From JAHBTB01 sp964451255 (GTDB taxonomy: Bacteria; Armatimonadota; Fimbriimonadia; Fimbriimonadales; Fimbriimonadaceae): 64,000 nt of DNA. The notes beneath the pieces are model-generated. The model searched no databases. It was not told where the DNA came from and worked only from the letters and a program-made list of their open reading frames with translations. This document shows, one piece after another, positions 17,466-26,282 of this stretch (position 1 is its first letter; each line of letters starts with the position of its first letter). The stretch lies in NCBI GenBank assembly GCA_964451255.1, contig CAYVHL010000004.1, positions 62,001-126,000 of the forward strand. Reading direction: 5' to 3'. The translations under genes were made by a program, and so were the position numbers.

Positions 17466-18223
17466 AGCAGTCCCCTCAAGTCATCGGCGCCGTCTTCGCC
17501 TAGAGGGATGTCGCTTGCCACGCCGGTCAAGACAAGGAACGTGGGGCAGCCAGCCGCTTTCCCGGCGGCAATGTCGGTGTCCATGCGGTCGCCGACCACC
17601 AGCGCGTCACTTGCCAGAACGTTCGTATCCCGAAGTATATCCAAAATCATCAGCGGAGCAGGCTTGCCGACGACGTCGGGCCGGACACCAGACGCGGTGG
17701 CGATGGACGCCACGATGCTTCCTGCTCCTGGATCGAAAAGTCCTTCCTCGACCGGATAGGTCGAGTCCAGGTTTGTCGCGACAAACGCGGCTCCATGCCT
17801 CACCGCTCGCATCGCCGCTCGAAGGAGGGAGTAATTGAACGATCTGCAGATGCCCGCGACGACCGCCTCGACTTGTCCCGCCAACGCCTCGTCGCTGGTG
17901 ACGGTGTGGAGTCCCGTTGCCCGGCAGGTCTCTTCGAGCGAAGGTTCTCCCACAACAAAAACAGTATGGAAACCTAACGACAACACATACCGTGCCGCGG
18001 CCGGCCCGGAGCCATAGACCCACCCTGGCTCGGACGGATAGCCCATGTCGACGAGCTTCTTGCTCGTTTCCTCTGGCCGGGCAGCTGAATTGTTCGTCAC
18101 ATAGCGCACAGACGCGCCTTCATCGTGGAGCTGACGCACGACTTCGGGCGCATGATCGACCGGTTGTGAGCCACGATAGAGCGTGCCGTCGAGGTCGAAG
18201 ATATAGAGCGGAAGACGCCTCAC
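17462..18223 (-). CDS. HAD-IIA family phosphatase (NagD/AraL-like)
   Basis: A 253-residue HAD hydrolase with nucleophile motif FDLDGTLYRG at residues 9-18, motif II YVTNNSA near residue 40, the lysine motif in VGKPAPLMI and the acidic motif VVGDRMDTDI near the C-terminus. The cap type and the TNNS motif place it in subfamily IIA, which removes phosphate from sugar phosphates or phosphoglycolate. It overlaps both neighbours by four bases, so it belongs to the menG operon. Confidence 0.92.
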   Translation of the reverse strand: MRRLPLYIFDLDGTLYRGSQPVDHAPEVVRQLHDEGASVRYVTNNSAARPEETSKKLVDMGYPSEPGWVYGSGPAAARYVLSLGFHTVFVVGEPSLEETCRATGLHTVTSDEALAGQVEAVVAGICRSFNYSLLRAAMRAVRHGAAFVATNLDSTYPVEEGLFDPGAGSIVASIATASGVRPDVVGKPAPLMILDILRDTNVLASDALVVGDRMDTDIAAGKAAGCPTFLVLTGVASDIPLGEDGADDLRGLL

Positions 18224-19242
18224 GCTTCCCGCTCGACGACGAAGTCCGCGACCCCTTCGAGCGTCGTGCGCGCGGGGCAGGCCGGTAAGGGGGAGAGGGC
18301 CGCCTTAGCCGCTCCGATCTCGCTTCGAGCCGCATCAAACACACGGGCGAAAGAGCCGGAATCCTCCATCTGCCGGGCCAGATCAGCCAGCTGGGTGTCG
18401 CTCACGCCGTTGCCGAAGACACCCGCCCAGTGCCCGTGTCCGGCCGAGCGGGATGAGAAGTCGATCAGCGGCCATGTGGCGCAGCCTTCGCGGAAGTCGG
18501 TCGCCCTGGGCTTGCCTGTCTTTTTGGGGTCGCCACGGTAGTCCAGCAGGTCGTCCATGATCTGGAATGCCATACCCACATGGTGGCCATATCGGCCGAG
18601 CGCCTCTTGTTCGGATACCGAAGCACCAGCGAGGAGGGCGCCGACGCGGCAACAAGCCTCGATGAAAGCGGCGGTCTTCATCCGAAGGATCGCGAGGTGT
18701 TCGTCCAAAGAGAGTTGGAACACGCCGCGGGACGCCACTTCGCGCACCTCGCCTTCGGCCATTTCGACGACGGCCCGGCTTACGAGCCGGATGACCGCCA
18801 GATCGCCGTCGTCGGCGAGCAAGACCATGGCCCGGGCAAGAAGCGCGTCGCCCGAGAGGACGCTTGCCGTGTTGCCGTGGGCGTGGGAGGCCGTCGGCCG
18901 GCCACGGCGAAGGGCCGCCTCGTCGACCACGTCGTCGTGGATGAGGGTCGCCATGTGGATCATCTCCATGCATGCGCCGAGCCTGACCGCCCTCGTCTGG
19001 TCAAACGGTCGGCCGGTCGCGTGGGCGGCCAGTGCGACGAGTGCGGGTCGCATTCTCTTGCCGCCCGCCTCCAGAGTAAGCCGACCGACGGCCTCGACCA
19101 AGGGCACTTCGCTCCGCATTTCCTCGGCGAGCACGGCCTCGACCCCTGCCGCGGCCTGCGCGAGTTCCGATAGCAGGGTGGACTCGAGTCCGGCGGCCAG
19201 GCGGTCCAAGAACGCGGAAGTGCTCACGGACGCGCCCCCCAC
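18220..19242 (-). CDS. Polyprenyl diphosphate synthase
   Basis: Elongates isoprenoid chains, here probably the menaquinone side chain because menG lies directly upstream. The first aspartate-rich motif is DDVVD at residues 103-107 followed by RRGRPT, and the second is DDLLDYRGDPKKTGKPRATD from residue 230. GGKRMRP near residue 60 binds the homoallylic substrate. The length of 340 residues fits medium- to long-chain enzymes. Its start overlaps menG by 19 bases. Confidence 0.94.
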   Translation of the reverse strand: MGGASVSTSAFLDRLAAGLESTLLSELAQAAAGVEAVLAEEMRSEVPLVEAVGRLTLEAGGKRMRPALVALAAHATGRPFDQTRAVRLGACMEMIHMATLIHDDVVDEAALRRGRPTASHAHGNTASVLSGDALLARAMVLLADDGDLAVIRLVSRAVVEMAEGEVREVASRGVFQLSLDEHLAILRMKTAAFIEACCRVGALLAGASVSEQEALGRYGHHVGMAFQIMDDLLDYRGDPKKTGKPRATDFREGCATWPLIDFSSRSAGHGHWAGVFGNGVSDTQLADLARQMEDSGSFARVFDAARSEIGAAKAALSPLPACPARTTLEGVADFVVEREA

Positions 19243-19949
19243 ATCATGCAGACGTTGCCGAACATGAAGTCACGATGCTGGACTTGACCGATGCCAGCGG
19301 CGTTGAGTGCCGCCGCCAAACCAGCACGATCCAGAAACCTCTCGGTACTTCGGGGGAGGTACTCGTAGGCGCCGGCGTGCCCCAGCGCGCGGCCCACCAG
19401 CGGCACGACGCGTTGGCAGACCGCCTCGGCGACCGGCCCTATGACGGGGTCGGTGGGGCGGGCCATGTCCAGGCTGACGAACCTGCCCCGAGGTTTCAAC
19501 ACCCTGGTGATCTCTCGAAGTGCCGTACCGATGTCGGGCACGTTGCGGAGACCCCAGCCCACGGTCACGGCGTCAAACGAATCGGTCGCGAACGGCAGTC
19601 GCATGGCGTCAGCCAGGCCCAAGCCGACCCGCCGCCCTGTCTTACCGGCGGCCAATCGGAGCATCGGAGCGCAAAAATCGACCCCTACGACGGTGCCGTT
19701 GTCCCCGACGCACGGCAGGGCCGCCAGACAAAAGTCTCCGGTGCCGCAACAGACGTCGAGCACCGACTCTCCCGGCGAAAGGGCGATCGCCGTGACCGCC
19801 TCGCTTCGCCATCGCTGGTGGAGGCGCAGGCTGACGACGCTGTTGAATCGGTCGTAGCTCCCGGCGACCTCCGCGAACAGCGCTCGGACGGCCCGGCGCT
19901 TATCGTCGCCGGACGTCTCCCAAGCCGCAGGTTCGAGGGTGCTGGCCAT
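19224..19949 (-). CDS. menG: Demethylmenaquinone methyltransferase (UbiE/MenG)
   Basis: Transfers the last methyl group in menaquinone synthesis. The N-terminal signature (FAEVAGSYDRFNSVVSLRLH, residues 29-48) and the SAM motif VLDVCCGTGDFCLAAL near residue 65 are typical, as are GVDFCAPML, GWGLRNVPD and the late VSLDMARPTDP. The length of 241 residues is normal. It is the first gene of the minus-strand run that continues with a polyprenyl synthase. Confidence 0.95.
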   Translation of the reverse strand: MASTLEPAAWETSGDDKRRAVRALFAEVAGSYDRFNSVVSLRLHQRWRSEAVTAIALSPGESVLDVCCGTGDFCLAALPCVGDNGTVVGVDFCAPMLRLAAGKTGRRVGLGLADAMRLPFATDSFDAVTVGWGLRNVPDIGTALREITRVLKPRGRFVSLDMARPTDPVIGPVAEAVCQRVVPLVGRALGHAGAYEYLPRSTERFLDRAGLAAALNAAGIGQVQHRDFMFGNVCMMWGARP

Positions 19950-20027
19950 CTCTCTCCAATCGTGAATATATACCGCCCTCGACGGTTGATTTTTGAACTT
20001 TCAGAAACAATTGAAACATCAGTCCCT

Positions 20028-20414
20028 TCAAGGCAACGGGGCGAACAGATCGACGATGTTCCCATCCGGATCCACAACTTGGGCGTATCGCTGGCCCCAG
20101 AAGGCGTCCCAGGGTTCTTTGTGTCCTGGGTGACCAGCGGCGACCACCTTGCCATAGAGTTCGTCGACCTCGGCTGGCGAACCGCAGTGGAACGCCAGGC
20201 CCATCCGCTGGCCGACAGGTTGCTTCCAATCCGGATCAATCTGCTTGACCAATTCTATCGTGTCCCACATGAGCCGAAGTCCGTTGGGCAAGGTCGATTC
20301 CACGTGGGGGCCCTCCATGTCGGCAGGTTGAGGGACGCCTATGAGTGTGTAGAAGGCCACCGAGGCGTGGATGTCGCGGGCCACGATCCCGACCGCTACC
20401 AATGTGGCTGCCAT
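20028..20414 (-). CDS. VOC (glyoxalase/bleomycin-resistance-like) protein
   Basis: A 128-residue protein with the paired beta-alpha-beta-beta-beta modules of the VOC superfamily: GIVARDIHASVAFYTLIGV at the start and YAQVVDPDGNIVDLFAP at the end. Metal ligands cannot be fixed with certainty. The ATG at 20414 is chosen because VOC proteins begin close to the first strand; an open frame continues upstream but adds unrelated sequence. Function is unknown. Confidence 0.8.
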   Translation of the reverse strand: MAATLVAVGIVARDIHASVAFYTLIGVPQPADMEGPHVESTLPNGLRLMWDTIELVKQIDPDWKQPVGQRMGLAFHCGSPAEVDELYGKVVAAGHPGHKEPWDAFWGQRYAQVVDPDGNIVDLFAPLP

Positions 20415-20534
20415 TGCAAAATAGTAGACGAACTTCGATATATTTGTCAAGACCGTGAAACGGGTGGGCCAACCCAAGGAGCTTCCGCTCTGCAATCTTG
20501 TGGCAGGATAGAGGGTGTCAAGGGGCGATGCGGA

Positions 20535-21836
20535 ATGAGACGGACTGGGTTGTTGTTGGTGGCGGGCGGCGTTGGTTCATTGGCTCTAGTCGGGATCGCG
20601 GCCGTCGCGATCGCCAACGCCACACTGCGTGAAAGCGCCAAATCTACGCTCCAACTGTTTCGCGACGCGCACATCCCGACGACGGTGGCGGAGCTTTATC
20701 CCAAACCCCAGGGCCCAGACGAACTGAACGCCTTCATGCTGATGGGCAGGCTCGAGACAGCCTGCGGGCCGGTTTCCAAGTGGCCATCGGCGGCGGCGAA
20801 GACGGGCGCCCCCGACATCGAAGCTGTGCGGGCGCACGTGGCGGCCAACCGCGAGGCGCTGGTCCTTGCCGAACTCGCGGCCTCCCGGCCGGAGTGGCAC
20901 GGCATCCGTAGCGGCAACCTCCCTGACGTGAAGTACCCGGAGTTCGTGACAGTCAAGACCGCCACAAAGTTGTTGGCGGAAAGGAGCTTGGTCCGCACCG
21001 CCGACGGGGATGTCCTCGGCGCCACCAAGGACGTCGCCACCGCCATGAAGCTCGCAAGCTTGATCGACCGTGAACCCATCCTCATCGGCGGCTTGGTCAG
21101 CATCGCCTGCCATAACATCGCCCTCAGAGCCCTTGCCAGCGTGGTCGGGCCGGCCCGCAAGGACAAAGCGGCGATGGCCGGACTCGTCAAGCTGGCAGAA
21201 GAACCGGCGAAGCACGATTTCAGCAACACGTTTTTGGGCGAGGCGGCCTTCTGCGCGTACCTAGCCACCCATAAGCTTGCCGATGCCTACGGAGACAATG
21301 ACCCCCTGAATGCCTTTGGCGACGATAGTGCACCAAAGGTCGTGTCGAGGATAAGGGGGGCGAAGATGGAGCTCGACAGGCCCTATTGGGGCGCGGTGCT
21401 AGCACGCAGATGGGTCGGCTACATAAAGGCTTCGCGTGCGAACCCTTATGACATCGACGCCAACGCTGTTGCCTTTGCCAAGCTTTCCGAGCCCGGAGAC
21501 GCCAGGGACGGCCGGCTGGCCATATTCCAGTACATCCTGCCGATGTTCGACCAAGTGTTCGACGCTTATCGCGCCGAAAAGGCGGCGGACGACGTGACGG
21601 CGATCGGAGTGCGGGCGGTGGCGGCGGGCAAGGCTCCCGACGTCTCCGGAACCCGCGATCCGTTCGGCGACGGCGGATACCGGGTCGTTCAGGACGGTTC
21701 TTCGTTCAAGGTGTACAGCCTGGGACGAGACCGCCGGGACGACCATGGCCGCGTCGAGAACGGGTCGACGTCGGAGGCCAGGCGCGACATCGTGTTCTCT
21801 TGGGACGGTGAGAAAGCGAAGTTGGACGGACGCTGA
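20535..21836 (+). CDS. Exported or membrane-anchored hypothetical protein with pseudopilin-like C-terminus
   Basis: A signal or anchor at residues 5-28 precedes a helical, alanine-rich middle. The last 50 residues (DPFGDGGYRV, then FKVYSLGRDRRDDHG) resemble the end of type II secretion pseudopilins of the GspG type and are found fused to other domains in Armatimonadota and planctomycetes. The 433-residue length counts from the ATG at 20535, where the signal peptide begins; the open frame extends 1.2 kb upstream, but that part is antisense to menG and the VOC gene. Confidence 0.7.
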   Translation: MRRTGLLLVAGGVGSLALVGIAAVAIANATLRESAKSTLQLFRDAHIPTTVAELYPKPQGPDELNAFMLMGRLETACGPVSKWPSAAAKTGAPDIEAVRAHVAANREALVLAELAASRPEWHGIRSGNLPDVKYPEFVTVKTATKLLAERSLVRTADGDVLGATKDVATAMKLASLIDREPILIGGLVSIACHNIALRALASVVGPARKDKAAMAGLVKLAEEPAKHDFSNTFLGEAAFCAYLATHKLADAYGDNDPLNAFGDDSAPKVVSRIRGAKMELDRPYWGAVLARRWVGYIKASRANPYDIDANAVAFAKLSEPGDARDGRLAIFQYILPMFDQVFDAYRAEKAADDVTAIGVRAVAAGKAPDVSGTRDPFGDGGYRVVQDGSSFKVYSLGRDRRDDHGRVENGSTSEARRDIVFSWDGEKAKLDGR

Positions 21837-21965
21837 AGCCGAGCTGACGAGCGCCGAATCGGACCGAGGCGCCACCACGCGCAAGGGCGTCCCGCGCACC
21901 AGTGCCCAAATAAGTCGCATAATCGAATCGAGAACAGCTTTGCATTGCGGAGTGTGAGACGACCA

Positions 21966-23354
21966 ATGAGCGAGAACAAGACCCCGAAAACGTCAAGACG
22001 CAGCTTTCTGCAAGCCACGGGCGGCGCGGCCGCCAGCGTCGCTTTGGCAGGCGTGAAGATGCCGGGCTTCCACAACAGCGTCGACGAGACCATCCAGGTC
22101 GCGCTCGTCGGATGCGGCGGCCGCGGGAGCGGGGCGGCGGTCAACGCCATCAACACCCAGGCCGGGAACCTGAAGCTCGTCGCCATGGCCGACGTCTTCA
22201 AGGACCGCCAGGACAGTTCCTTCGAGGCGATCACGGACGAAGCCAACAAGCGTCCCGGGCACATGGACGTCCCGGCCGACCGGCGTTTCCTCGGGTTTGA
22301 CGCCTACAAGAAGGCGATGGACTGCCTCAAGCCGGGCGAGATCGTCATCCTCACCACCCCGCCCGCGTTCCGCTGGCCCATGTTCAGTTATGCCCTCTCC
22401 AAGAAGCTCAACATCTTCATGGAGAAGCCGGTCTGCGTCGACGGCCCGACCGCCCGCAAGATGTACGCCCTCGGCCAACAGTCGGTGGCGGCGGGCACCA
22501 AGATCGGCGTCGGCTTGATGTCCAGGCACAGCGTCGGCATGAACGAGCTCCATGACCGCATCCGCAACGGCGAGATCGGCGAGGTCACCTATATGCGCGG
22601 CTACCGGATGCACGACCCGGCCGCTTCCTCCCAGTCGGTGAAGAAGCCCGACAACATGAGCCATCTTGAGTACCAGATCCGCCGGTTCCACAGCTTCTTG
22701 TGGGCGAGCGGCGGGTGCTACAACGACTTCTACATCCACCTCATCGACCAAATGTGCTGGATGAAAGACGCCTGGCCGGTGAAAGCCTACGCCTTGGGCG
22801 GGCGGCACTATAAGCTCGCCTCCGACGGTCAGCCGTTCGTCGACCAGAACTTCGACACCTACGCCGTCGAGTACATCTTTGCCGACGGCACCCGCATGCA
22901 GTTCGACGGGCGGTGCATGAACGGCGCACAAGTCATCTATTCGACCAACATCCAGGGCACCAAAGGCACCGCCATCTGCTCCCGCTCTGGCGACTTCGGC
23001 GGCCCGCAAGGCATCTACCGGGGCTTCAACACGACGAAAGACCGCGAGAAGTGGGTGTCCAAGGACCACAGCAACCCCTACCAGAACGAGTGGGAGACCC
23101 TCGTCACCGCGATCAAGGAGAACAAGCCCTATAACGAAGTCGAACGCGGCGTCAAGGCGACGTTGACGTGCAACATGGGGCGCATGGCCGCCCACACGGG
23201 CCAAGAGATCAGTTACGACGACATCTTGAACTGCGACCACGAGTTCGCGCCGACCGTCGACAAGCTCGACTACAGCTCGGACGCGCCGGTCATGCCGGGC
23301 TCGGACGACATGTATCCCCGACCCGAGCCGGGCCGCAAGACTAGAGAGTACTGA
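21966..23354 (+). CDS. Tat-exported Gfo/Idh/MocA-family oxidoreductase
   Basis: NAD(P)-dependent sugar or inositol oxidoreductase family. A twin-arginine signal (SRRSFLQATGGAAASVALAG, residues 10-29) indicates export in folded form. The Rossmann motif VALVGCGGRGSGAA follows near residue 42 and the active-site phrase MEKPVCVDGPTA near residue 145. The ATG at 21966 is placed just before the signal peptide. Such secreted paralogs are abundant in planctomycetes, where they accompany polysaccharide use. The substrate cannot be told. Confidence 0.92.
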   Translation: MSENKTPKTSRRSFLQATGGAAASVALAGVKMPGFHNSVDETIQVALVGCGGRGSGAAVNAINTQAGNLKLVAMADVFKDRQDSSFEAITDEANKRPGHMDVPADRRFLGFDAYKKAMDCLKPGEIVILTTPPAFRWPMFSYALSKKLNIFMEKPVCVDGPTARKMYALGQQSVAAGTKIGVGLMSRHSVGMNELHDRIRNGEIGEVTYMRGYRMHDPAASSQSVKKPDNMSHLEYQIRRFHSFLWASGGCYNDFYIHLIDQMCWMKDAWPVKAYALGGRHYKLASDGQPFVDQNFDTYAVEYIFADGTRMQFDGRCMNGAQVIYSTNIQGTKGTAICSRSGDFGGPQGIYRGFNTTKDREKWVSKDHSNPYQNEWETLVTAIKENKPYNEVERGVKATLTCNMGRMAAHTGQEISYDDILNCDHEFAPTVDKLDYSSDAPVMPGSDDMYPRPEPGRKTREY

Positions 23355-23358
23355 GACA

Positions 23359-23916
23359 GTGGCGTCCCTCAGGTTTGTCGTCGATGTCGACGACGTGATT
23401 GCCCTGCACAGCTTCTTCCTTTCTCGATCGAAGCGATACAAACGGACAAAGCTTGTCTTGCGGATCATTCTCGTGGCCTGCGGGGTGGCCTTATTCGCTA
23501 TCGCGATGACGCCGCCTATCGTCAACGACCCCGTGTTCAGCACCCTGTTGTGGATCGTGGGGTCGTTCGCCGTTCTCTTCGGCTTGTTCTTTTACGACCG
23601 CTACTACGACTATCGGATCCGTCGTGTCGCCAAGAAGTACTTGCTGGAGCAAGGCGACGTCGGCGGCGTTGGCGAGCACAAGCTGTGGGTGGACGAAGAG
23701 GGGCTGGAGGACGTCTCGCCCAGCGGTCGCGGAGTGGTTCCCTGGGATAGAGTCAGCGAGATCGCGACATCCGGCCAGACGAGCTATGTCTTTTTCGCCG
23801 CCAACTCTGCCGTCACGATCAACAGGCGGCATGTCTTGGAAGGCGACGTCGACACCTTTTTGGAAGCTGTGCGGCAACACATGAACCCCCCCGGTTTGAA
23901 CGTCAGTCGACCATGA
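23359..23916 (+). CDS. YcxB-like membrane protein
   Basis: Two membrane helices at about residues 36-56 and 62-80 are followed by a beta-rich domain containing LWVDEEGLEDVSPSG, VVPWDRVSEIATSG and FFAANSAVTINRR, which matches the YcxB-like C-terminal domain. Function of that family is unknown. It starts with GTG five bases after the oxidoreductase stop, so the two are cotranscribed. Confidence 0.75.
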   Translation: MASLRFVVDVDDVIALHSFFLSRSKRYKRTKLVLRIILVACGVALFAIAMTPPIVNDPVFSTLLWIVGSFAVLFGLFFYDRYYDYRIRRVAKKYLLEQGDVGGVGEHKLWVDEEGLEDVSPSGRGVVPWDRVSEIATSGQTSYVFFAANSAVTINRRHVLEGDVDTFLEAVRQHMNPPGLNVSRP

Positions 23917-24018
23917 GGAGTGGAGGGCGGAGGGTGTCAATTCCCCGCCGCGACCAGGCGTTACAAACATCGAAGGACTCTCCGGACGGCTTGCCTCAGG
24001 CCGCCGGTCGACGAAGGG

Positions 24019-24043
24019 TTTGTGCGGGGAGGCCCCGCACAAA
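24019..24043 (+). terminator. Perfect 11-bp hairpin after the YcxB-like gene
   Basis: TTTGTGCGGGG and CCCCGCACAAA form a perfect 11-bp stem with a 3-base loop, about 100 bases after the YcxB-like stop and 60 bases before the next gene. The stem is flanked by A/T at its base but lacks a long T-run. It most likely ends the upstream transcript. Confidence 0.55.
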
Positions 24044-24105
24044 TACCGGATTAGTATCTTCCACAGTTAGTAAATTGCAAGAATTGACCTCATAATAGGT
24101 TCCTT

Positions 24106-25077
24106 ATGAATAAGGCTTGGCTTTCCGCTCTCGCGCTTGTGTTCGCCCAGCTGTCCTTGGCCCAGTACACGATCTTCGCCGCCGAGACCAATGCGGGCTC
24201 GATGGGGGGCGACACCTCCCAATACGGCGGGGTGCAAAGGTGGGACTTCGCCTCTGTCGGCGGCGCGGCCACCCAGGGGACGGGGCTGGACAAGTCCGTC
24301 CTCCACGATCCCGCCGGCCTGTTGTTCCGCGACGACCAGCTCTTGGTCGGCAACCGGTGGGGCAACACGATCGGGCAGGGCTCGATCCAGGCTTTCGATT
24401 TCGACGGCACCAACCTGACCGGAGGCGCGACCATCGCCCAGCAGTCGAGCGCCAATTACCAGGGCTTCTGCGGATTTTACATCGCACCGAACACCGACCT
24501 CTTCGTCACGACTGTGAGCGCGGGCACCCGCCGATATCGGGACAACGGCTCCGGCTATGTCGATATCGACGGGACGGCAAACGCACAAGTGCGCGACGTG
24601 TGGGTCTCGCCGGACGGCAAGAAGATGATCGAGTCGGGGGTCGGTTCCGCGTTGCACGTCCACGACCTGACCGACGGTTCGATCGGATCGGCGACGGACT
24701 TCACCGTCACCGGCGCGAACGTCATCCACCAGATGGCCTACAAGAACGGCTCGCTCTTCATGGGCAGCTTCAACACGAACGAGGTCTATCGCGTCGACCT
24801 GGACAGCGACTTCAACCCGGTCAGTTCCACCAAGGTCGCTGACGTGGCCGGGGCGATCGGCGTCACATTCAGCCCGGACGGCCAAGAGATGCTGGTGTCC
24901 AGCCACACGGGCAATATGATCAGCCGGTTCCTCAAGAACGGTTCGTCATGGGACGCCAACGGCTCGTTCGACACCGGCCACAACATGGGCTATCTCGCGA
25001 CGGTTCCGGAGCCGACCTCGATGACGTTGCTCGGTCTCGGCGCCCTCGCGCTGGTTCGACGCCGCCGCTCGAAGTAG
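24106..25077 (+). CDS. PEP-CTERM exported protein, beta-propeller-like
   Basis: The 323-residue protein has a signal peptide (residues 1-19, ending SLAQ) and a C-terminal PEP-CTERM sorting tail: VPEP, then a helix LLGLGALALV, then an arginine cluster. The middle contains repeated strand phrases like VRDVWVSPDGKKM and IGVTFSPDGQEMLV, typical of NHL/WD-like propeller blades. Exosortase would cut the tail and the protein would reach the surface or be secreted. CACAGTT 37 bases before the ATG resembles a motif upstream of the next PEP-CTERM gene. Confidence 0.85.
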   Translation: MNKAWLSALALVFAQLSLAQYTIFAAETNAGSMGGDTSQYGGVQRWDFASVGGAATQGTGLDKSVLHDPAGLLFRDDQLLVGNRWGNTIGQGSIQAFDFDGTNLTGGATIAQQSSANYQGFCGFYIAPNTDLFVTTVSAGTRRYRDNGSGYVDIDGTANAQVRDVWVSPDGKKMIESGVGSALHVHDLTDGSIGSATDFTVTGANVIHQMAYKNGSLFMGSFNTNEVYRVDLDSDFNPVSSTKVADVAGAIGVTFSPDGQEMLVSSHTGNMISRFLKNGSSWDANGSFDTGHNMGYLATVPEPTSMTLLGLGALALVRRRRSK

Positions 25078-25151
25078 GCCCCGGCGACGTGGGCCCGCGC
25101 CCCGGGCCGGGGCGCGACCCGTGAGTATTGACAACAGACGGTGTTCGGGTG

Positions 25152-25172
25152 CCACTGGTTTCTAACCAGTGG
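25152..25172. terminator. Perfect 9-bp hairpin after the PEP-CTERM gene
   Basis: CCACTGGTT and AACCAGTGG pair perfectly around a 3-base loop, 75 bases after the PEP-CTERM stop, in the space between two converging genes. A weaker GC-only hairpin (GCGCCCC with GGGGCGC) lies closer to the gene. Neither has a T-run, so termination is likely but not certain. Confidence 0.45.
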
Positions 25173-25234
25173 TCGTTTGGGGCTGTTGAGGTCTCACAAA
25201 TGGAACCCCACGGCCCGTGCCGGGGCATAAGGAA

Positions 25235-25265
25235 GGAGGGGCGCCAGCCGAAGCCGGCCCCCTCC
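25235..25265 (-). terminator. Hairpin terminator of the fibronectin-III-like gene
   Basis: Read on the minus strand, GGAGGGG-type stem sides pair across an inner GGC/GCC stem capped by a TTCG loop, and the stem is followed by TTCCTTAT. It begins 24 bases after the stop of the minus-strand gene. Confidence 0.55.
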
Positions 25266-25289
25266 CAAGACTGCCCGTGACGAGCCCGT

Positions 25290-25934
25290 TCAGGCTGCCT
25301 GGAGCTGCACCTGCTGCCCGCCGCCGTCGTGGTAGACCGACACCTCCAGAGAGGGGGTCGAGGTCACGCCGTTGTTGATCGCCACCACGCGGAACCACGC
25401 GGCCACGCCGGGGGTGAAGCCCGTCAGCGTGTGGCGGGCCGCGTCGGTCGCGGTGACCATCGTCCACGCGCCGGCCTCGCCCTTCGTCTCGATCGCGAAG
25501 GTCACGCCGTAGGGGTTGCCGTTGCGGTTCCACGAGAGGTCGACGTCGCCGGTCGCGTAGGGCTCGGCCAGGAGCTGCGTCGGCGTCTGCGGCGTCACCG
25601 TGCCCGGGGTCTTGTAGATGGCGAGTCCGGCGTCGGCCAGGTGTTCGTTGGTGATCCCCGGATAGGCGTAGGCCACCTTCGCGAAGTCGGCGAGTAGGGC
25701 GGTGAGGGCGGCGCGCGCCGAGACCTTGGCCTGCATGGCGGCGGCCTGGGCCGCCTTCGCGGCGTTGTAGTTGCTGATCGCCGTGTTATAGGCGGTCAGG
25801 AGCGGGGTGAAGCTGGCCGCCTGCAGGGCGCTGAGGCCGTAGTTGGCCGGCGTCGCGACGATCGCGGTGTTGAACTGGGTCCCGACGTTCACGAGGTTCG
25901 CTTGAGTCAGGGTGTGGAAGTGGTTTTGAGCCAT
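25290..25934 (-). CDS. Fibronectin-III-like domain protein
   Basis: A 214-residue protein without a signal peptide. The first 110 residues are helical (HFHTLTQANLVNVGTQFNTA, then an alanine-rich helix); residues 125-205 form a fibronectin type III-like domain (GDVDLSWNRNGNPYGVTFAI, then GFTPGVAAWFRVVAINNG). The ATG at 25934 is preceded by GGAGG six bases away. A 21-bp tandem repeat lies 83 bases upstream, its heptapeptide frame open into this gene. Fragments of related genes occur near 53, 57.5 and 59.2 kb. Function unknown. Confidence 0.75.
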   Translation of the reverse strand: MAQNHFHTLTQANLVNVGTQFNTAIVATPANYGLSALQAASFTPLLTAYNTAISNYNAAKAAQAAAMQAKVSARAALTALLADFAKVAYAYPGITNEHLADAGLAIYKTPGTVTPQTPTQLLAEPYATGDVDLSWNRNGNPYGVTFAIETKGEAGAWTMVTATDAARHTLTGFTPGVAAWFRVVAINNGVTSTPSLEVSVYHDGGGQQVQLQAA

Positions 25935-26017
25935 TGTTTCCTCCTGGTTCGGGACGGCATCTTGACGATTTGTCCCGGCTTGGTGGGAATAATCGGACAT
26001 TTCCCCGGGATCTTCAG

Positions 26018-26206
26018 GGCGGAGGCTGGCGTCCGCTAGGCGGAGGCTGGCGTTCGCTAGGCGGAGGCTGGCGTCCTCTAGGCAGAGGCTGGCGTCCGCT
26101 AGGCAGAGGTTGGCGTCCGCTAGGCAGAGGTTGGCGTCCGCTAGGCGGAGGTTGGCGTCCGCTAGGCAGAGGCTGGCGTCCGCTAGGCAGAGCGTGGCGG
26201 CCGCAG
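26018..26206. repeat. 21-bp tandem repeat, nine units
   Basis: Nine consecutive 21-base units of the form GGCRGAGGYTGGCGTCCGCTA, most differing by one or two bases and the last more degenerate. Many units contain a short inverted repeat (GCGGA with TCCGC). Read in the direction of the downstream minus-strand gene, the array is an open frame for the heptapeptide LADASLR/C and is in frame with the fibronectin-III-like gene, though no start codon precedes it. Confidence 0.95.
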
Positions 26207-26225
26207 GGCAGGGGGCGATCAGCGC

Positions 26226-26260
26226 AAAAAAGGAGCGGACCCGCGACGGGGCCCGCTCCT
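26226..26260 (-). terminator. Rho-independent terminator of the second PEP-CTERM gene
   Basis: AGGAGCGG and CCGCTCCT form an 8-bp stem 23 bases after the stop codon of the minus-strand gene. On that strand the stem is followed by six T residues, the classical intrinsic terminator layout. Confidence 0.8.
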
Positions 26261-26282
26261 GTCGCTTGGCGAAAACCTGGCG

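Noticed and set aside
19275..20534. A 420-codon upstream extension of the 433-residue exported protein
   Set aside because: The stretch is antisense to menG and the VOC gene, arginine-rich in a way typical of shadow frames, and the signal peptide begins only at 20535.
21993..23543. A 516-codon minus-strand frame
   Set aside because: Mirror of the Gfo/Idh/MocA gene; that gene has clear motifs and a Tat signal, the mirror has none.
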